Shown here piece by piece: positions 9,410 through 21,556 of a DNA stretch of 52,650 bases. Origin of the DNA: Xanthomonas cissicola (GTDB lineage: Bacteria > Pseudomonadota > Gammaproteobacteria > Xanthomonadales > Xanthomonadaceae); contig NZ_VZPL01000031.1 in NCBI RefSeq assembly GCF_008801575.1, positions 1-52,650 of the forward strand, given 5' to 3'. Each line of letters begins with the position of its first letter. Within the stretch, counting starts at the first letter, position 1. The position numbers and the translations under genes are program-made. The notes beneath the pieces are model-generated. The model saw only the letters and a program-made list of their open reading frames with translations. It did no database searches and was not told the DNA's origin.

Positions 9410-9766
9410 CGCCACAGCATAAAACGCGGCGCGCGTTTTGAGAGCGGACGCAGTGCGGGTTGCCGGTAGGTGCCTTGCCTGCGCGCGCGGGCTAGGACCT
9501 GTGCGCGTCATTGTTATGCGTGATCAGCACGCGTCGTCCGCAGGCGGGCAGGCAATCCGGATCGCGACGCCAGCGCTGCCATGGCCGGTAGGTCCCCGGC
9601 ATGGGCATGCGCCCAATTGAACATGCCGCGTCTGCGCATCAGCCTTCGCGCCAGGATGCGATTGATCGCAGTTCGATGTATCGCGTGCGTCAGCGCGTGC
9701 AGGCACCAGAGCGCGGCTATTGCAGCGCGGCGTTGCGCCGTGCTGGGCGACCGTTATGCTCGCGCC
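9410..9766. other. Divergent intergenic region, no gene seen
   Basis: 357 bases between xerD (minus) and the RDD-family gene (plus). Frames here have the composition of GC-rich noise. It presumably holds two divergent promoters, but none stands out. Confidence 0.5.
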
Positions 9767-10234
9767 ATGACCTCAATTCCTTCGCCTCGCCTTGCACGCG
9801 CGCCTGCCCTGGTGGGCTGGCGGCTGCTGGCGTTGTGCTACGACGCCTGGCCGGTGCTGGCGCTGTCGATGCTGATCTCCACCGTCTTCACGCTGGGCTT
9901 TACGCTCGTCGGGCACCCCGCGCGCGAAAACATCGCGCCTTTCAGCGGCTGGCAATGGCTGTTGTGGCTGTGCTGCTGGATCGCCGCAGGCATCTACGCC
10001 ACCGTGAGCTGGCGGCGCGGCGGGCAGACGCTGGGCATGCGCCCCTGGCGGCTGCGCTTGATCGACCCACAGGTGCCCTGGCGTGCGCTGTGGATCCGCT
10101 ATGCCGTCGGCAGCTTGTCGCTGGCGCTGGGCGGACTGGGATTCTGGTGGGCGTGGCTGGATCGCGACCGGCTAACCTGGCATGACCGTGCGAGTAAGAC
10201 ACGGCTGGAGCGTATTGCCAGGAAATTGCAGTAA
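9767..10234 (+). CDS. RDD family membrane protein
   Basis: 155 residues from ATG 9767. It begins with the RDD-type start of a first membrane segment, VGWRLLALCYDAWPVLALSM, where R, D and an Asp/Glu-like position give the family its name. A second helix (WQWLLWLCCWIAAGIYATVSW) leads into the family block RRGGQTLGMRPWRLRLID, and a third helix lies near residues 110-135. The function of RDD proteins is generally unknown; some act in Na+/H+ exchange or are fused to kinases. It is alone, convergent with the lptFG set. The frame extends further upstream to 9581, but the added part is Arg/Ala-rich and unlikely to be translated. Confidence 0.8.
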   Translation: MTSIPSPRLARAPALVGWRLLALCYDAWPVLALSMLISTVFTLGFTLVGHPARENIAPFSGWQWLLWLCCWIAAGIYATVSWRRGGQTLGMRPWRLRLIDPQVPWRALWIRYAVGSLSLALGGLGFWWAWLDRDRLTWHDRASKTRLERIARKLQ

Positions 10235-10343
10235 TCGGGCCGGCAGTCCACAAGCTTCTTTTCGAAGCTCCCGCATCTTCGATGCATGCGACTGCACCTG
10301 GAATGCTCTAGGGCTAGCGGCAGCGACCAAACCGGGCTGCGGC

Positions 10344-10643
10344 TTATTTGGCACCCAAGAAGGCGCGCGCAATCAACCACTGAAATGCATGCCCAAACGC
10401 ATACAGCACCGCTAAAAATGGCGGAACCAACAACGCATAACTTGTCGTCCAACGCATGTTGGTCAACCAGGCATCCGCGTGGAGGGCGTTCAGTGCGATC
10501 AGCTGAGGCGTCAACGGCAATTGCAGCAGAACGAAGTGGCCCTTGGGATCGCCCTGAGCGCTGAGCGCACCCCACACGCAAAAAGCAGTTGCCGCCAGGT
10601 ATAGCAGGCAGAGCGCCACACCCACCACGCTCACCCGCCGCAT
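10344..10643 (-). CDS. Small hypothetical membrane protein downstream of lptG
   Basis: 99 residues from ATG 10643, five bases after the lptG stop codon begins, so probably the third gene of the lptF-lptG transcript. It has an N-terminal hydrophobic helix (VVGVALCLLYLAATAFCVWG) and a C-terminal one (YALLVPPFLAVLYAFGHAFQ), with a polar stretch between. I recognise no family. Position suggests a role or at least co-expression with LPS export, but nothing in the sequence proves this. Confidence 0.6.
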   Translation of the reverse strand: MRRVSVVGVALCLLYLAATAFCVWGALSAQGDPKGHFVLLQLPLTPQLIALNALHADAWLTNMRWTTSYALLVPPFLAVLYAFGHAFQWLIARAFLGAK

Positions 10644-10647
10644 GCGC

Positions 10648-11754
10648 TCAGCTACTACGCCTGCGGAACAACCACGCCGACACACCCAGCATCACCATGG
10701 GCGGCAGCGCATAGGCAATGCGGTAATCGAGCTTGAGGGCGCCGGCCATGCGGCCGAAGAACAGCTGCAGCAGCCAGAAACCCAGCGCAAACAGAATGCC
10801 CAGGAACAGGCGCTTGCCCAGGCCACCGCTGCGCAGGGAGCCGAACGAGAACGGGATTGCCGCCATGCACAGCGCCAGCACGTTGAGCGGATAGAACCAC
10901 CGGCTCCAGTACTGATCCTCGTAATCGCGCGCGTCCAATCCATTGCGGCGACGGTATTCGATGCTCTGCTCCAGATCGTGCGCGGAGAGATTGCGCGGCT
11001 TGGCCAGGCCAGCGGCCAGCGCAGCAGGATTCAGTTGCGATTGCCACGGCAATTCGGGAAAGGTTTCGCGCTGCACCGAGCGCTCCTGGAAGGTGTCGCG
11101 ACGGACCTGACGCAGGGTCCAACGGCCGTCGCGGTGTTCGGCCACCGAGGCGTAGGTCAATTGCTGCATCCTGCCACTGGAATCAAGGTGGTAGAGCCGC
11201 ACATCGTGCAGATCCAGTGCGGTGCCACCGCCATCGAGCAGCTTCTCTTCACCACTCAAGGCGTTGAGGAAGGTGTCGCCCTCTCGCGCCCACAGCCCGG
11301 CGTAGCGCGAAGACGCCATATCGCTGTTGTAGCGGGCACTGGCCTTGAGCGTGTCGGCCTGGTTCTGTGCCCATGGCCCGATGGTTTCACCACTGATCAC
11401 CATGCTGGCGGTCAGCAGCGCCATCGCTGCGACGACCGAGGCGGACATGCGTTTGCGCGACACACCCAGCGCGCGCAGCGCCGTCAGCTCGGAGGTGGCG
11501 GCAAACTGGCCCAGTCCCATCAGCGCGCCAATCACCGCGGCCGTCGGGAACAAGGTATAGGCCCGGCGCGGCACGGTGTAGGCCACGTAAGCCACCGCGT
11601 GCCCGAAGGTGTAGCTGCCCTGCCCGATGTTCTTGGCTTCGCTGGCGAAGGCGTTGACCAGATCCAGCCCCAGCAGCACCGCCCAGGTCAGCAGCACGGT
11701 AAACAGCACCACCCGACCGACATACCAATCGTGGACCCGCGGCGTCAGCCTCAT
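10648..11754 (-). CDS. lptG: LPS export permease LptG
   Basis: Inner-membrane subunit of the LptB2FG transporter that extracts LPS and passes it through the LptC/A bridge to the outer membrane. 368 residues from ATG 11754 (MRLTPRVHDWYVGRVVLFTV), whose start overlaps the lptF stop by four bases (ATGA). Six membrane segments are expected; three are seen in the first 100 residues and three in the last 110, on either side of a periplasmic beta-jellyroll region (about 125-260). The loop ALRALGVSRKRM is the coupling-helix region contacting LptB. A longer frame upstream to 11877 lies within lptF and is not needed. Confidence 0.93.
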   Translation of the reverse strand: MRLTPRVHDWYVGRVVLFTVLLTWAVLLGLDLVNAFASEAKNIGQGSYTFGHAVAYVAYTVPRRAYTLFPTAAVIGALMGLGQFAATSELTALRALGVSRKRMSASVVAAMALLTASMVISGETIGPWAQNQADTLKASARYNSDMASSRYAGLWAREGDTFLNALSGEEKLLDGGGTALDLHDVRLYHLDSSGRMQQLTYASVAEHRDGRWTLRQVRRDTFQERSVQRETFPELPWQSQLNPAALAAGLAKPRNLSAHDLEQSIEYRRRNGLDARDYEDQYWSRWFYPLNVLALCMAAIPFSFGSLRSGGLGKRLFLGILFALGFWLLQLFFGRMAGALKLDYRIAYALPPMVMLGVSAWLFRRRSS

Positions 11755-12833
11755 GCGCGCGCCCTCGGCCGACGCACGCGGCCGTCGCGCGCATACGCCC
11801 ATACCGCCACGGCCAGCAGCGGCAGCGTCAACCACCACAGGCCCAGCGCCGCCGGGGTCTTGCCGTTGGCGATCCACTGGGTGCCGACGATCATCAGATT
11901 GGTGCCCACCATGTAGGCCAGAAACGCCAGCATGATCCGGCCATAACGCTGTTGCCGCGGTGCGCTGCGCGACAGCGGCAAGGTGAGCAAGGCGAACGCC
12001 AGTGCCAGTAATGGCGGCGCCAGGCGCTCATGCAGCTGGGCGCGCGCGGCAGGGCGTTCGTCCGACAGCAGCTGGGTGGTCCACATCACTTCCGGGTCGT
12101 TGGCATCGTGCACGCGGGTGCGGTCGGGCAAGGCGATATCGCTGCTGGCGAACTTCATCAATCGGTAGTCCAGGGTCGCGCCGCTCGCCGGGCCTTCCGT
12201 GCGGTAGCCATCGTCCAGGCGCAGGTAACGGTCGGTTTTGCCTTCGAAGAACATCGCGCCGCGGTCGGCGGTGACCACATCAATGCGATCGTTCTGCTGG
12301 CGCTGCATGAAAACCTTGCCCAGGCCCTTGCCGTCGGCAGAGATCGTCTGCAGGTACACCACCCCACCACCGGACAGCGGCGTGAACTGGCCAGACTCCA
12401 GGCCGGCCATCAGCACGCTGCGATTGGCGTCCTCCAGCATCGCCTCGGCGGTGCGGCTCGCCCAGGGGCCCAGCCACAGCGAGCACAACCCGATGACCAA
12501 CACCACCGGCACCACCAGCATCAGCATCGGCCGCAGCATGCGCCTGGGACCCACGCCAATGGCGGTAATGACGGCCATTTCTGAATCGCGGTACAGCCGC
12601 GCCAGTGCCAGTAGCAGGCCCAGCATCAAGGCCAGCGGCAGGATGATGGGCAGATACGCCACGAATTGCAGCCCCACCTGCGACAGCAGCAAGCGCGCCG
12701 GGATGCGGCCGTCGGCGATATTGCCGAGGATATCCACCAGCACGCCGCCGACGCTGACGACCAGCAGCACGATCAAGGTGGCCAGGAAGCTCTGGGTGAA
12801 ATCGCTGAGCAGGTATCGATCGAGCTTCGGCAT
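11751..12833 (-). CDS. lptF: LPS export permease LptF
   Basis: Partner of LptG in the LPS export ABC transporter. 360 residues from ATG 12833 (MPKLDRYLLSDFTQSFLATL). It has three N-terminal membrane segments, the coupling motif AVITAIGVGPRRML, a periplasmic domain (about 130-265) and three C-terminal segments starting at LAPPLLALAFALL. It is translationally coupled to lptG by a 4-base overlap. It is divergent from pepA with 107 bases between the starts. The order lptF-lptG next to pepA-holC-valS is the same as in E. coli. Confidence 0.93.
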   Translation of the reverse strand: MPKLDRYLLSDFTQSFLATLIVLLVVSVGGVLVDILGNIADGRIPARLLLSQVGLQFVAYLPIILPLALMLGLLLALARLYRDSEMAVITAIGVGPRRMLRPMLMLVVPVVLVIGLCSLWLGPWASRTAEAMLEDANRSVLMAGLESGQFTPLSGGGVVYLQTISADGKGLGKVFMQRQQNDRIDVVTADRGAMFFEGKTDRYLRLDDGYRTEGPASGATLDYRLMKFASSDIALPDRTRVHDANDPEVMWTTQLLSDERPAARAQLHERLAPPLLALAFALLTLPLSRSAPRQQRYGRIMLAFLAYMVGTNLMIVGTQWIANGKTPAALGLWWLTLPLLAVAVWAYARDGRVRRPRARA

Positions 12834-12940
12834 GGGGTGGGCTTGTTTTAAACTCTCGGATTCGTTCGCGGCGCCGCCAGCCTAGTCCGGTTGGCGTAAA
12901 CAGCCCGCGATTGTACGGATTTGCCTACGGAATCTGATCA

Positions 12941-14413
12941 ATGGCCCTGCAATTCACCCTGAACCAAGACGCGCCGGCAAGCGCTGCCGTCGACTGCATC
13001 GTGGTTGGCGTGTTCGCCGACAAGACCCTTTCGCCCGCTGCCCAGGCGCTGGACAGCGCCAGCCAGGGCCGTTTGACGGCCTTGGTCGCGCGCGGCGACG
13101 TGGCCAGCAAGACCGGCAGCACCACACTGCTGCACGACCTGCCCGGCGTCACCGCGCCGCGCGTGCTGGTGGTCGGCCTGGGCGAAGCCGGCAAGTTCGG
13201 CGTGGCGCCTTACCTCAAGGCCGTCGGCGATGCGACCCGGGCGCTGAAGACCGGCGCGGTCGGCACCGCCCTGCTCACCCTGACCGAACTCACCGTCAAG
13301 GCCCGCGATGCAGCCTGGAACATCCGCCAGGCGGTGACCGTCAGCGACCACGCGGCCTATCGCTACACCGCCACGCTGGGCAAGAAGAAGGTGGATGAAA
13401 CCGGCTTGACCACCCTGGCGATTGCCGGCGACGACGCCCGCGCGCTCGCCGTGGGCGTGGCCACCGCCGAAGGCGTGGAATTCGCCCGCGAGCTGGGCAA
13501 CCTGCCGCCGAACTACTGCACCCCGGCCTACCTGGCCGACACCGCGGCCGCGTTTGCCGGCAAGTTCCCCGGCGCCGAGGCCGAGATCCTGGACGAGGCG
13601 CAGATGGAAGCGCTCGGCATGGGTTCGCTGCTGTCGGTGGCACGTGGCTCGGCCAACCGCCCGCGCCTGATCGTGCTGAAGTGGAATGGCGGCGGCGACG
13701 CGCGCCCCTACGTGCTGGTCGGCAAGGGCATCACCTTCGACACCGGTGGCGTCAACCTCAAGACGCAGGGCGGCATCGAGGAAATGAAGTACGACATGTG
13801 CGGTGGCGCCAACGTCATCGGCACCTTCGTGGCCACGGTCAAGGCCGAGCTGCCGATCAATCTGGTGGTGGTGGTGCCGGCGGTCGAGAACGCCATCGAC
13901 GGCAACGCCTACCGCCCCTCCGACGTGATCACCAGCATGTCCGGCAAGACCATTGAGGTCGGCAATACCGACGCCGAAGGCCGCCTGATCCTGTGCGATG
14001 CGCTGACCTACGCCGAACGCTTCAACCCCGAGGCACTGGTGGACGTGGCCACGCTGACCGGCGCCTGCATGGTGGCGCTGGGCCACCAGACCGCCGGCCT
14101 GATGAGCAAGCACGACGACCTGGCTAACGAATTGCTGGCCGCCGGCGAGCACGTGTTCGACCGCGCCTGGCGCCTGCCGCTGTGGGACGAATATCAGGGG
14201 CTGCTGGATTCCACCTTCGCCGATGTCTACAACATCGGCGGCCGCTGGGGTGGTGCCATCACCGCCGGTTGCTTCCTGTCGCGCTTCACCGAAAACCAGC
14301 GCTGGGCGCATCTGGACATCGCTGGCGTCGCCAGCGACGAAGGCAAGCGCGGCATGGCCACCGGCCGCCCGGTGGGCCTGCTGACGCAGTGGTTGCTGGA
14401 CCGCGCCGCCTGA
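12941..14413 (+). CDS. pepA: Leucyl aminopeptidase (cytosol aminopeptidase, M17)
   Basis: Zinc/manganese aminopeptidase of the cytoplasm; in E. coli the same protein also binds DNA at cer-type sites and helps XerCD recombination, notable as xerD is 3.5 kb away. 490 residues. An N-terminal macro-like domain is followed by the catalytic domain with [14 protein letters not shown], the metal/active-site block YDMCGGANV and the family signature [10 protein letters not shown] at about 342-351. First gene of a probable operon: its stop overlaps the start of the next small gene by one base (TGATG). The start at 12941 fits the family N-terminus. Confidence 0.95.
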   Translation: MALQFTLNQDAPASAAVDCIVVGVFADKTLSPAAQALDSASQGRLTALVARGDVASKTGSTTLLHDLPGVTAPRVLVVGLGEAGKFGVAPYLKAVGDATRALKTGAVGTALLTLTELTVKARDAAWNIRQAVTVSDHAAYRYTATLGKKKVDETGLTTLAIAGDDARALAVGVATAEGVEFARELGNLPPNYCTPAYLADTAAAFAGKFPGAEAEILDEAQMEALGMGSLLSVARGSANRPRLIVLKWNGGGDARPYVLVGKGITFDTGGVNLKTQGGIEEMKYDMCGGANVIGTFVATVKAELPINLVVVVPAVENAIDGNAYRPSDVITSMSGKTIEVGNTDAEGRLILCDALTYAERFNPEALVDVATLTGACMVALGHQTAGLMSKHDDLANELLAAGEHVFDRAWRLPLWDEYQGLLDSTFADVYNIGGRWGGAITAGCFLSRFTENQRWAHLDIAGVASDEGKRGMATGRPVGLLTQWLLDRAA

Positions 14414-14775
14414 TGTCGCCGCGCGCTGCACTGGCCCTGATCGCCGGGTTCGTGCTGGCGGACGGGGTCACCAGCACGCTGCCCAACTGGAACGGGCTTG
14501 CCAGCGACCTGGTGCGGTTTGCGCTGTTGCTGGCGCTGATTTTCGTCTGGCTGGCGGCCGACAGCCGCCAGTACGGCGTTCGCCGCCCCATGTGGCTCAA
14601 CATCGGGATGGTGCTGGCCTGGCTGGTATTCATCCCCATCTATCTGTATCGCGCGCGGCCTGCCGGTCGGCGCTTACGGGCGATGGGCGGGTTCGTGCTG
14701 GTGATCCTGGCGTCCGGCCTGCTGTTCACGCTCGGCAGCATCATTGCCGAATCCGTTTTTCCTTCCGTTTCGTGA
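14413..14775 (+). CDS. Small hypothetical inner-membrane protein between pepA and holC
   Basis: 120 residues from ATG 14413, sharing one base with the pepA stop and ending seven bases before holC, so it is translated in the same operon. Three to four hydrophobic helices are visible (ALALIAGFVLADG, VRFALLLALIFVWLA, LNIGMVLAWLVFIPIYLY, GGFVLVILASGLLFTLGSII). I recognise no family. E. coli has no gene here, so it is an insertion into an otherwise conserved order. Confidence 0.7.
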   Translation: MSPRAALALIAGFVLADGVTSTLPNWNGLASDLVRFALLLALIFVWLAADSRQYGVRRPMWLNIGMVLAWLVFIPIYLYRARPAGRRLRAMGGFVLVILASGLLFTLGSIIAESVFPSVS

Positions 14776-14782
14776 TCTGACC

Positions 14783-15208
14783 ATGCCCCGTGCCGATTTT
14801 TATCTGATCGCCAAGCCGCGCTTCCTCAACGAACCGCTGCGGCTGGTCTGCGAGCTGGCGCGCAAGGCCAACGACGCCAACCTGTCCACGCTGATCCTGG
14901 CCCGCGATGCGGAGCAGGCCGAGGCGCTGGACGATCTGCTGTGGGCGTTCGACGACGAGGCCTACGTGCCGCACCAGATCGCCGGCACCGACGAGGAAGA
15001 CGAACTGGCACCGGTGCTGATCGTCGCACCGGAATTCGCCGCCCCCTCGCGCCCGCTGGTGATCAACCTGCGCGACGACCCGTACCTAGGCGCCTGCGAC
15101 CGCGTGCTCGAAGTCGTCCCCGCCGACCCCGCTGCCCGCGAACCGCTGCGCGAACGCTGGAAACAATACAAGGCCCTGGGCCTGGAACTGACCAAGTACG
15201 ACATGTGA
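14783..15208 (+). CDS. holC: DNA polymerase III chi subunit
   Basis: Clamp-loader accessory subunit that links the replisome to SSB and, through psi (HolD), to the clamp loader. 141 residues from ATG 14783. The family pattern is visible: [46 protein letters not shown] and the FVPH-like block [15 protein letters not shown]. It sits between pepA and valS, as in many gammaproteobacteria. A candidate for its psi partner is at 26266-26733. Confidence 0.92.
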   Translation: MPRADFYLIAKPRFLNEPLRLVCELARKANDANLSTLILARDAEQAEALDDLLWAFDDEAYVPHQIAGTDEEDELAPVLIVAPEFAAPSRPLVINLRDDPYLGACDRVLEVVPADPAAREPLRERWKQYKALGLELTKYDM

Positions 15209-15325
15209 ATCGGGAATGGGGAATGGGGAATGGGGAATCGAAACTTGGCTCCGTCCCATTAGACCGTCACCGATCAGCACCTCCCGCTTTACCCATTCCC
15301 TATTCCCGACTCCCCATTCCCTGCC
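15207..15325. repeat. Palindromic GGGAATGGGGAAT-type repeat between holC and valS
   Basis: Left arm 15207-15240 carries tandem GGGAATG units and starts at the holC stop codon; right arm about 15290-15325 is the inverse complement (CCCATTCCCTATTCCCGAC and on). The right arm ends three bases before the valS ATG. Same family as the copies in purL and before mlaF, with GGGAAT in place of GGGATT. Confidence 0.85.
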
Positions 15326-15327
15326 TT

Positions 15328-18162
<2,835 letters not shown>

Positions 18163-18251
18163 GCAAGTCGGTCAGTCGAGCGCGCCGCAGTCATGCGGTC
18201 GCGCTCAGGGTCGGAGCAGCGTGTCGAGTGCGCGGTGCCCTCACCGCTCAC

Positions 18252-18325
18252 GGGACACGCCATAAACCCATGGCGGCATGGATGCCGCCACGGAGCTTAC
18301 AGGGACGTACTTGCAGCGTGTCCCG
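18252..18325. repeat. Dispersed palindromic repeat downstream of valS
   Basis: GGGACACGC (18252-18260) pairs with GCGTGTCCC (18317-18325). Inside it, TGGCGGCAT/ATGCCGCCA (18271-18279, 18282-18290) forms a tight hairpin. The right part GGACGTACTTGCAGCGTGTCC recurs with one change at 23633-23653. It lies between the convergent ends of valS and the TonB receptor gene, so it may also end transcription. Confidence 0.65.
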
Positions 18326-18417
18326 CGATGGTGGGCGGGCAAGGCCCTGCAGTAAATCGCAACTCCACTGCCCGGCGCATAATTCATCGCATCTGTCCGC
18401 GATGTAAGCGCTGTGGA

Positions 18418-21297
18418 CTAGAACTTCAAATCCACACGCGCATACCAGAAACGTCCACCGGGGATATCGTAAGTGGATGCGTCGTAGCCGTTGAGGGAGC
18501 AGGACAGGCAGATCGGCGGATCCTTGTCGAATACGTTGTTCAAGCCGGCCGTGAGTTGCAGGCCCTTGAGCCAATCCACACGATAGCCCACCTGCGCATC
18601 GTGATAGGTAATCGCATCCAGCCGGTTGGTTCCCACCGTCGGATCAGAACACACCGCAAACTCCACCGCGTCACCGCATTGCTCGGTGAGTTTGGAAATG
18701 TGCCGCGCAGTCCACGAAGCCGTCCAGTTGCCCAGCGACCAATCCAGTACTGCGTTGCTGGTCCACTCCGGAATTGCGCTGTCGACCACCTCGATACCCG
18801 GCCCTTGCGGCTGCCGCTGACCTGCCGCGCCCAGCGCCTCGTAACGGCCTACCAAGGTGTTCTGCCACGAGAGTTTGAAGCGCCCGAACGCGGCTTCCGG
18901 CAGCGTCCAGAACAGATCCACGTCCCAGCCGTCGGTCTTGATCGAGCCCAGGTTGGTCAGCCGGTTGTTGAAGGCATTGATGCCGCCGGTGGACGCCCGC
19001 GCGATGCCATCGCAGTACAACGCATCCAGCGTATCCACGCACAAATCCAGCTGCGTCTGCGCATTGATCGCCTGGATCGCACCATCCACATGATGGCGAT
19101 AGAAGGTCACCTCCAGATCGAGGCGGTCGGACCAGCTGGCATCGCTCGCAAATCCAGGGCTGAAGACAAAACCCGCGCTGAAACTGCGCGAATGCTCCGG
19201 GTCCAGTTGTTCATTGCCGCCGGTGGTGACCGAGATCTGCTGGTTGGCCTGCTGGTAGCCCGTCGGCACGCCGAGCGCTGCGCAGTTGGCCGCGCTGCCA
19301 CGCGGCGCGGTGCCGCCCAGACCGATCGAGCACGGGTCCGACAATTGCAGATCCGCACGTGCCGCCGAACCGAACAACTCGCCGATGGTCGGCGCACGGA
19401 AGCCTTCCGCATAACTGGTGCGCAACACGAACTCATCGGTGACCTGCCAACGCAGACCGTACTTCGGCGTGAACTCGCCACCGAATGTCGAATAGTCCGA
19501 ATAGCGTCCGGCGATATTCAGATCCAGTTTGTCGCCCAATGCGGAGTTGGCGAAGATCGGAATATTGAGTTCGAGATAGGCTTCGTTGACGTCGTAGCTG
19601 CCCGCCGTGGGCAACGAGGGCACGCCGTTGTAACGCCCGGCCACGGTGAGCGGATCGGGCTGATAAGAGCCCTCGTACTTGCGGTATTCGTAACCGCTGG
19701 CGAACGACACCGCACCGCCGGGCAACTGGAACAACTCGCTGCTGAGGTTGGCGGTGAACAGGCTCAATTCGTTCTGGCTGCGGTCGCGCACCACCGGCTG
19801 GATCCAGCGCAACATCTCCGGCGTGATGCTGCCGGCACCGCTGAAGATATCCAGTGGCACGCAGCCAGCCACGGCCGCGCAGCCAGCCGGGTCGCCCAGC
19901 GCCAGGTTGATGTTGTAGAGGTTGTAGCTGCCGTAGTTGGTCTGCTCGGCCTTGTTCTTGCTGTACATGCCGTTGACGTCCCAGAACCAGGTCCGCCCTG
20001 CGCCTTCGAACGTGCCGACCAGGCCGGTGCCGAAATATTGGGTGTCGACCTGCTGCTCGTAACGCCGCGGCCCGCCTTCCACCGGCCTGCGACCGATCTG
20101 GATCAGATTGGTGGCCGAATCCAGATCGAATCCGAACGGGTTGAACGGGTTGAGCGCGGAGATCACGATGTTGTCGGCCAGCGGGTTGCCGGTGCCGGCG
20201 TCGGGCCCGAGGAAGATAGGCTCCGGCGCGGCCTGGTTGGTCGATTCGCGCCGGTTGCCCAACGCCTTGACGTACCACTGCACGTCGTCGTTGAAGTAAT
20301 AGCGGAACTGCGCAAATACGCCCTTGCGCTCGGACGGTGTCAGCAACAGATTCTGCTCGGCGAAGTTGTAGCGGTCTGCGGTGCCGAAGCAGTGATAGTC
20401 GTCGCTGCGCGTGCAACCGACGCTGCCATCGTATTGCGGTGTGCCGACGCCGGCATTGGGCGTGAGGTTCTGGCGCACGCCGGTGTTGGGGTCGACGAAC
20501 TGGAAGCGGCCATCCGGCGTCGCCGAGCTGGCGAAGGTCAGCCCGGTGCCAGGAATCGGGAAGCGGGCCTGCGCACGATCGCGCGCATAGATCGGATCCT
20601 GTTTGACATAGCTTGCGCCCAGAAACAGGCTGAAATTCTCTCCGCTGGTGCCCCACGCCAGGTCCATGCCCTGGTTGGTGCCATCGCCCTTGCCGTACTG
20701 CCCGTAGTTGAGCGTGACCTGCGCACCGTCGAAACTGCGACGGGTGATGATGTTGACCACACCGGCAATCGCATCCGAGCCGTACAACGACGATGCGCCG
20801 TCTTCGAGCACTTCGATGCGCTCGACGATCGCCAGCGGAATGGTGTTGAGATCGGTCGACGAGCCCACGCCGGACGCGGAGGATTCATTGACCCAGCGAA
20901 TGCCATCCACCAGCACCAGCACGCGCTTGGAACCGAGATGGCGCAGATCTACCTGCGCCGAGCCGGCACCCACGCCACTGCCATCGGGCGGAAAGCCGAA
21001 GTTGCCCGACGAATTGAACTTGGCATTGAGCGCCGAACCGGACGCGGTGAGCTCCTGCAGCACTTCGCCGATGGAGGTCAGGCCGGTGCGTTCGATGTCG
21101 GCGCGATTGAGCGTCTGGATCGGTACCTGCCCCTGCAACTCGGCGGTTTTGATGCGCGTGCCGGTGACCTGCACGCTGTCGAGCGTGCGCGTGCTCGGTG
21201 TGGCCTCGGGCTGTTGCGCCCAGGCGAGCGTGGGGATCAGACACAATGACAACTGCACGGCCAGGCATGACCGATGGGGGCCAATCAGACGCTTCAT
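18418..21297 (-). CDS. TonB-dependent outer-membrane receptor
   Basis: Ligand-gated outer-membrane channel energised by TonB-ExbBD; substrate unknown. 959 residues from ATG 21297, preceded by a strong purine-rich ribosome-binding site (GGAGAGAGAAAGG). Signal peptide at residues 1-27 ending TLAWA. The plug domain follows from about residue 40 ([20 protein letters not shown], then [39 protein letters not shown]). The rest is the beta-barrel, with the domain-typical [18 protein letters not shown] region and a C-terminal phenylalanine (YARVDLKF) as required for barrel insertion. Xanthomonas has dozens of such receptors. Divergent from slt; no transporter or polysaccharide-use genes nearby beyond the pectate lyase 2.5 kb away, which is suggestive only. 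Confidence 0.93.
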   Translation of the reverse strand: MKRLIGPHRSCLAVQLSLCLIPTLAWAQQPEATPSTRTLDSVQVTGTRIKTAELQGQVPIQTLNRADIERTGLTSIGEVLQELTASGSALNAKFNSSGNFGFPPDGSGVGAGSAQVDLRHLGSKRVLVLVDGIRWVNESSASGVGSSTDLNTIPLAIVERIEVLEDGASSLYGSDAIAGVVNIITRRSFDGAQVTLNYGQYGKGDGTNQGMDLAWGTSGENFSLFLGASYVKQDPIYARDRAQARFPIPGTGLTFASSATPDGRFQFVDPNTGVRQNLTPNAGVGTPQYDGSVGCTRSDDYHCFGTADRYNFAEQNLLLTPSERKGVFAQFRYYFNDDVQWYVKALGNRRESTNQAAPEPIFLGPDAGTGNPLADNIVISALNPFNPFGFDLDSATNLIQIGRRPVEGGPRRYEQQVDTQYFGTGLVGTFEGAGRTWFWDVNGMYSKNKAEQTNYGSYNLYNINLALGDPAGCAAVAGCVPLDIFSGAGSITPEMLRWIQPVVRDRSQNELSLFTANLSSELFQLPGGAVSFASGYEYRKYEGSYQPDPLTVAGRYNGVPSLPTAGSYDVNEAYLELNIPIFANSALGDKLDLNIAGRYSDYSTFGGEFTPKYGLRWQVTDEFVLRTSYAEGFRAPTIGELFGSAARADLQLSDPCSIGLGGTAPRGSAANCAALGVPTGYQQANQQISVTTGGNEQLDPEHSRSFSAGFVFSPGFASDASWSDRLDLEVTFYRHHVDGAIQAINAQTQLDLCVDTLDALYCDGIARASTGGINAFNNRLTNLGSIKTDGWDVDLFWTLPEAAFGRFKLSWQNTLVGRYEALGAAGQRQPQGPGIEVVDSAIPEWTSNAVLDWSLGNWTASWTARHISKLTEQCGDAVEFAVCSDPTVGTNRLDAITYHDAQVGYRVDWLKGLQLTAGLNNVFDKDPPICLSCSLNGYDASTYDIPGGRFWYARVDLKF

Positions 21298-21556
21298 CCT
21301 TTCTCTCTCCAGAAGGATTCTTGAGTGTCCGCACGCCCCCGTGCCCTGCGGTCCTTCCCAATTCTTAAACGAAAAATTAACGCGCCGCAACTGGCGGTGC
21401 AGCAACGCACGGTGCCGCAGCGATCGTGACGAGGTGTCATCTGCAAACACGTGCGTGCTCGACCCATTGCGCATGCAAGCGAAGACGGCCATCTCCATCA
21501 CGCGCAATGACGCGTATTCACTCAGGCGCTCAGGCGTGCTTGGGTATCATCGCGCC

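Noticed and set aside
10253..10269. Small hairpin AGCTTC/GAAGCT after the RDD gene
   Set aside because: Six-base stem without a T-tract; too weak to call a terminator.
14941..15327. N-terminal extension of valS by 129 codons
   Set aside because: It overlaps holC in another frame and crosses the repeat; conserved ValS sequence starts at 15328.
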